Shown piece after piece: positions 13,136 to 13,934 of a stretch of 13,934 nucleotides of DNA. The stretch comes from UBA4735 sp035935465. Its GTDB lineage: Bacteria > Chloroflexota > Limnocylindria > P2-11E. Position numbers and translations under genes: made by a program. Each line of letters begins with the position of its first letter. The first letter of the stretch is position 1. The stretch covers positions 1-13,934 of the forward strand of contig DASYXA010000078.1 in the NCBI GenBank assembly GCA_035935465.1, written 5' to 3'. Below the pieces are notes generated by a model. That model was not told the DNA's origin. It did no database searches and was given only the letters and a program-made list of their open reading frames with translations.

Positions 13136-13934
13136 CTAGACGGGCGTGACCGCGATCCGATGGCGCTCGAGATACGCGAACAGCGCGTCCTTCGAGACCT
13201 GCTCGTCCGCGGGCACCAGGCCGCGTGGCCCGCGCTCGGCCGTCGCGAGCCGGCGCGCGGCGATCGTGGCCGGGCCGAGCGCCAAGAGGTAGCTCCCGAC
13301 GGGCGCGCGGAGGATCCAGCGCGCGACGCCGGCCGCCCCCTCGATGCGCAGCGCCACGATCCCCTCGCGCGTCCCGCCGAGCCGCGCGAGCCGCACCCCG
13401 ATCGGCGCGAGCTCGCCGAGCGCGCGCCGCGCGGCGGCGTGACGCGACGCGAGCGCGAGCAGCGGGCCCGCGCCGCGGGTGTGCGGATCGACCCAGAACG
13501 CGGCATCCGTGATGCTCGGCCAGATCGCCGGCAGCTGGACCGAGAGCGCGCTCTCGACGCGCATCCCGCTGACCGGCGCGAAGTCGCAGGCGCGGCGGTC
13601 CGTCGAGCGGAGCGACGCGAGGAGCGACCGGGCGGTCGCGACGTTCGCGGTCTCGCGCGACGCGGGCGCAAGCCAGAGGTCGATGCGCAGCGGGTCACCC
13701 ACCGCGCTCGCGCGGGCGAGCGTCGCGACGACGGCGGAGATCGCGCTGCAGCCGGTCAGCACCGTGATACCGCGCGCGCCGATCTCGGAGGCGCGGTCGC
13801 TGACCGCTCGCGCGTACTCGGCGCTGTCCGAGAGATCGACGAGGTCGGCTCCGCGCTCGAGCGCGACGTCGAGGAGCGCCTGCGAGCGCGACTGGAAGGG
13901 CCCGACCGTGTCGAGGAGCACGTCGTTCGGATGG
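13136..13934 (-). CDS. Saccharopine dehydrogenase-like oxidoreductase, 5' end missing
   Basis: The frame is open to the window edge, so the start lies beyond base 13934; about 265 C-terminal residues are seen. The first visible stretch, VLLDTVGPFQSRSQALLDVALERGADLVDLSDSA in outline, matches the end of the NAD(P)-binding Rossmann fold in saccharopine dehydrogenase-like proteins (usually hNxxGPFxxxGxxVVxAAhxxGxxYVDhxGE). Here the Asp-Leu-Ser after the strand takes the place of Asp-x-x-Gly. TGCSAISAVVATLAR fits the second crossover helix. The C-terminal domain is Ala/Arg-rich with RWILRAPVGSYLLALGPATIAARRL. The substrate is unknown; this family includes enoyl reductases and many uncharacterised enzymes besides lysine-pathway enzymes. 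It is convergent with the DUF3800 gene, and the hairpin at 12901-12940 could be its terminator. Confidence 0.8.
   Translation of the reverse strand, partial: HPNDVLLDTVGPFQSRSQALLDVALERGADLVDLSDSAEYARAVSDRASEIGARGITVLTGCSAISAVVATLARASAVGDPLRIDLWLAPASRETANVATARSLLASLRSTDRRACDFAPVSGMRVESALSVQLPAIWPSITDAAFWVDPHTRGAGPLLALASRHAAARRALGELAPIGVRLARLGGTREGIVALRIEGAAGVARWILRAPVGSYLLALGPATIAARRLATAERGPRGLVPADEQVSKDALFAYLERHRIAVTPV

Noticed and set aside
1..13934. CRISPR array, insertion sequence or prophage genes
   Set aside because: No regularly spaced repeats, transposase or integrase motifs were found on either strand.

Overview
This is a GC-rich bacterial chromosome segment (roughly 70% by eye) carrying mostly housekeeping genes. 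The order prmA-rsmE ... rpsU-yqeY-phoH-pgpH-ybeY is a compressed form of the arrangement known from Bacillus and other Gram-positive-type genomes. The high GC, a PgpH-type c-di-AMP phosphodiesterase, a bS21 gene and soluble GAF histidine kinases together suggest a member of Chloroflexota or a neighbouring phylum such as Dormibacterota. That placement is inference, because no rRNA or tRNA lies in the window.

Layout. (1) 1-1339, plus strand: the 3' part of prmA, then rsmE. (2) 1336-2010, minus strand: a divergent PlsY-like membrane acyltransferase that shares its stop tetranucleotide CTAG with rsmE. (3) 2041-6335, plus strand: a candidate sigma70-type promoter, then a tightly packed rpsU-yqeY-phoH-pgpH-ybeY operon with 1-4 nt overlaps. 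It links translation (bS21, YqeY), RNA metabolism (PhoH, YbeY) and c-di-AMP breakdown (PgpH). (4) 6369-8018, plus strand: an exported beta-lactamase-fold serine enzyme with Ig-like C-terminal domains. (5) 8019-9754, minus strand: a two-gene ABC-2 exporter. (6) 9775-12125, plus strand: a soluble two-GAF histidine kinase overlapping its OmpR-type response regulator. (7) 12126-13135: a visibly lower-GC insert holding a frameshifted DUF3800 gene and several short repeats and hairpins. (8) 13136-13934, minus strand: the C-terminal part of a saccharopine dehydrogenase-like oxidoreductase cut by the window edge.

The most interesting signals are at fine scale. Two genes of the operon, yqeY and ybeY, have well-conserved N-termini encoded upstream of every in-frame ATG/GTG/TTG. 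Both reach normal family length only if translation starts at CTG; in ybeY that CTG forms a CTGA overlap with the pgpH stop. For yqeY a one-base deletion after a GTG start explains the data equally well. Other oddities are a YbeY with Asp in place of the third zinc-binding His, a PlsY homologue altered in all three signature motifs, and a class A beta-lactamase-like enzyme without an obvious Glu166. The DUF3800 insert is flanked by a 7-bp direct repeat. I see no CRISPR array, insertion sequence, tRNA or clear new multi-gene system.
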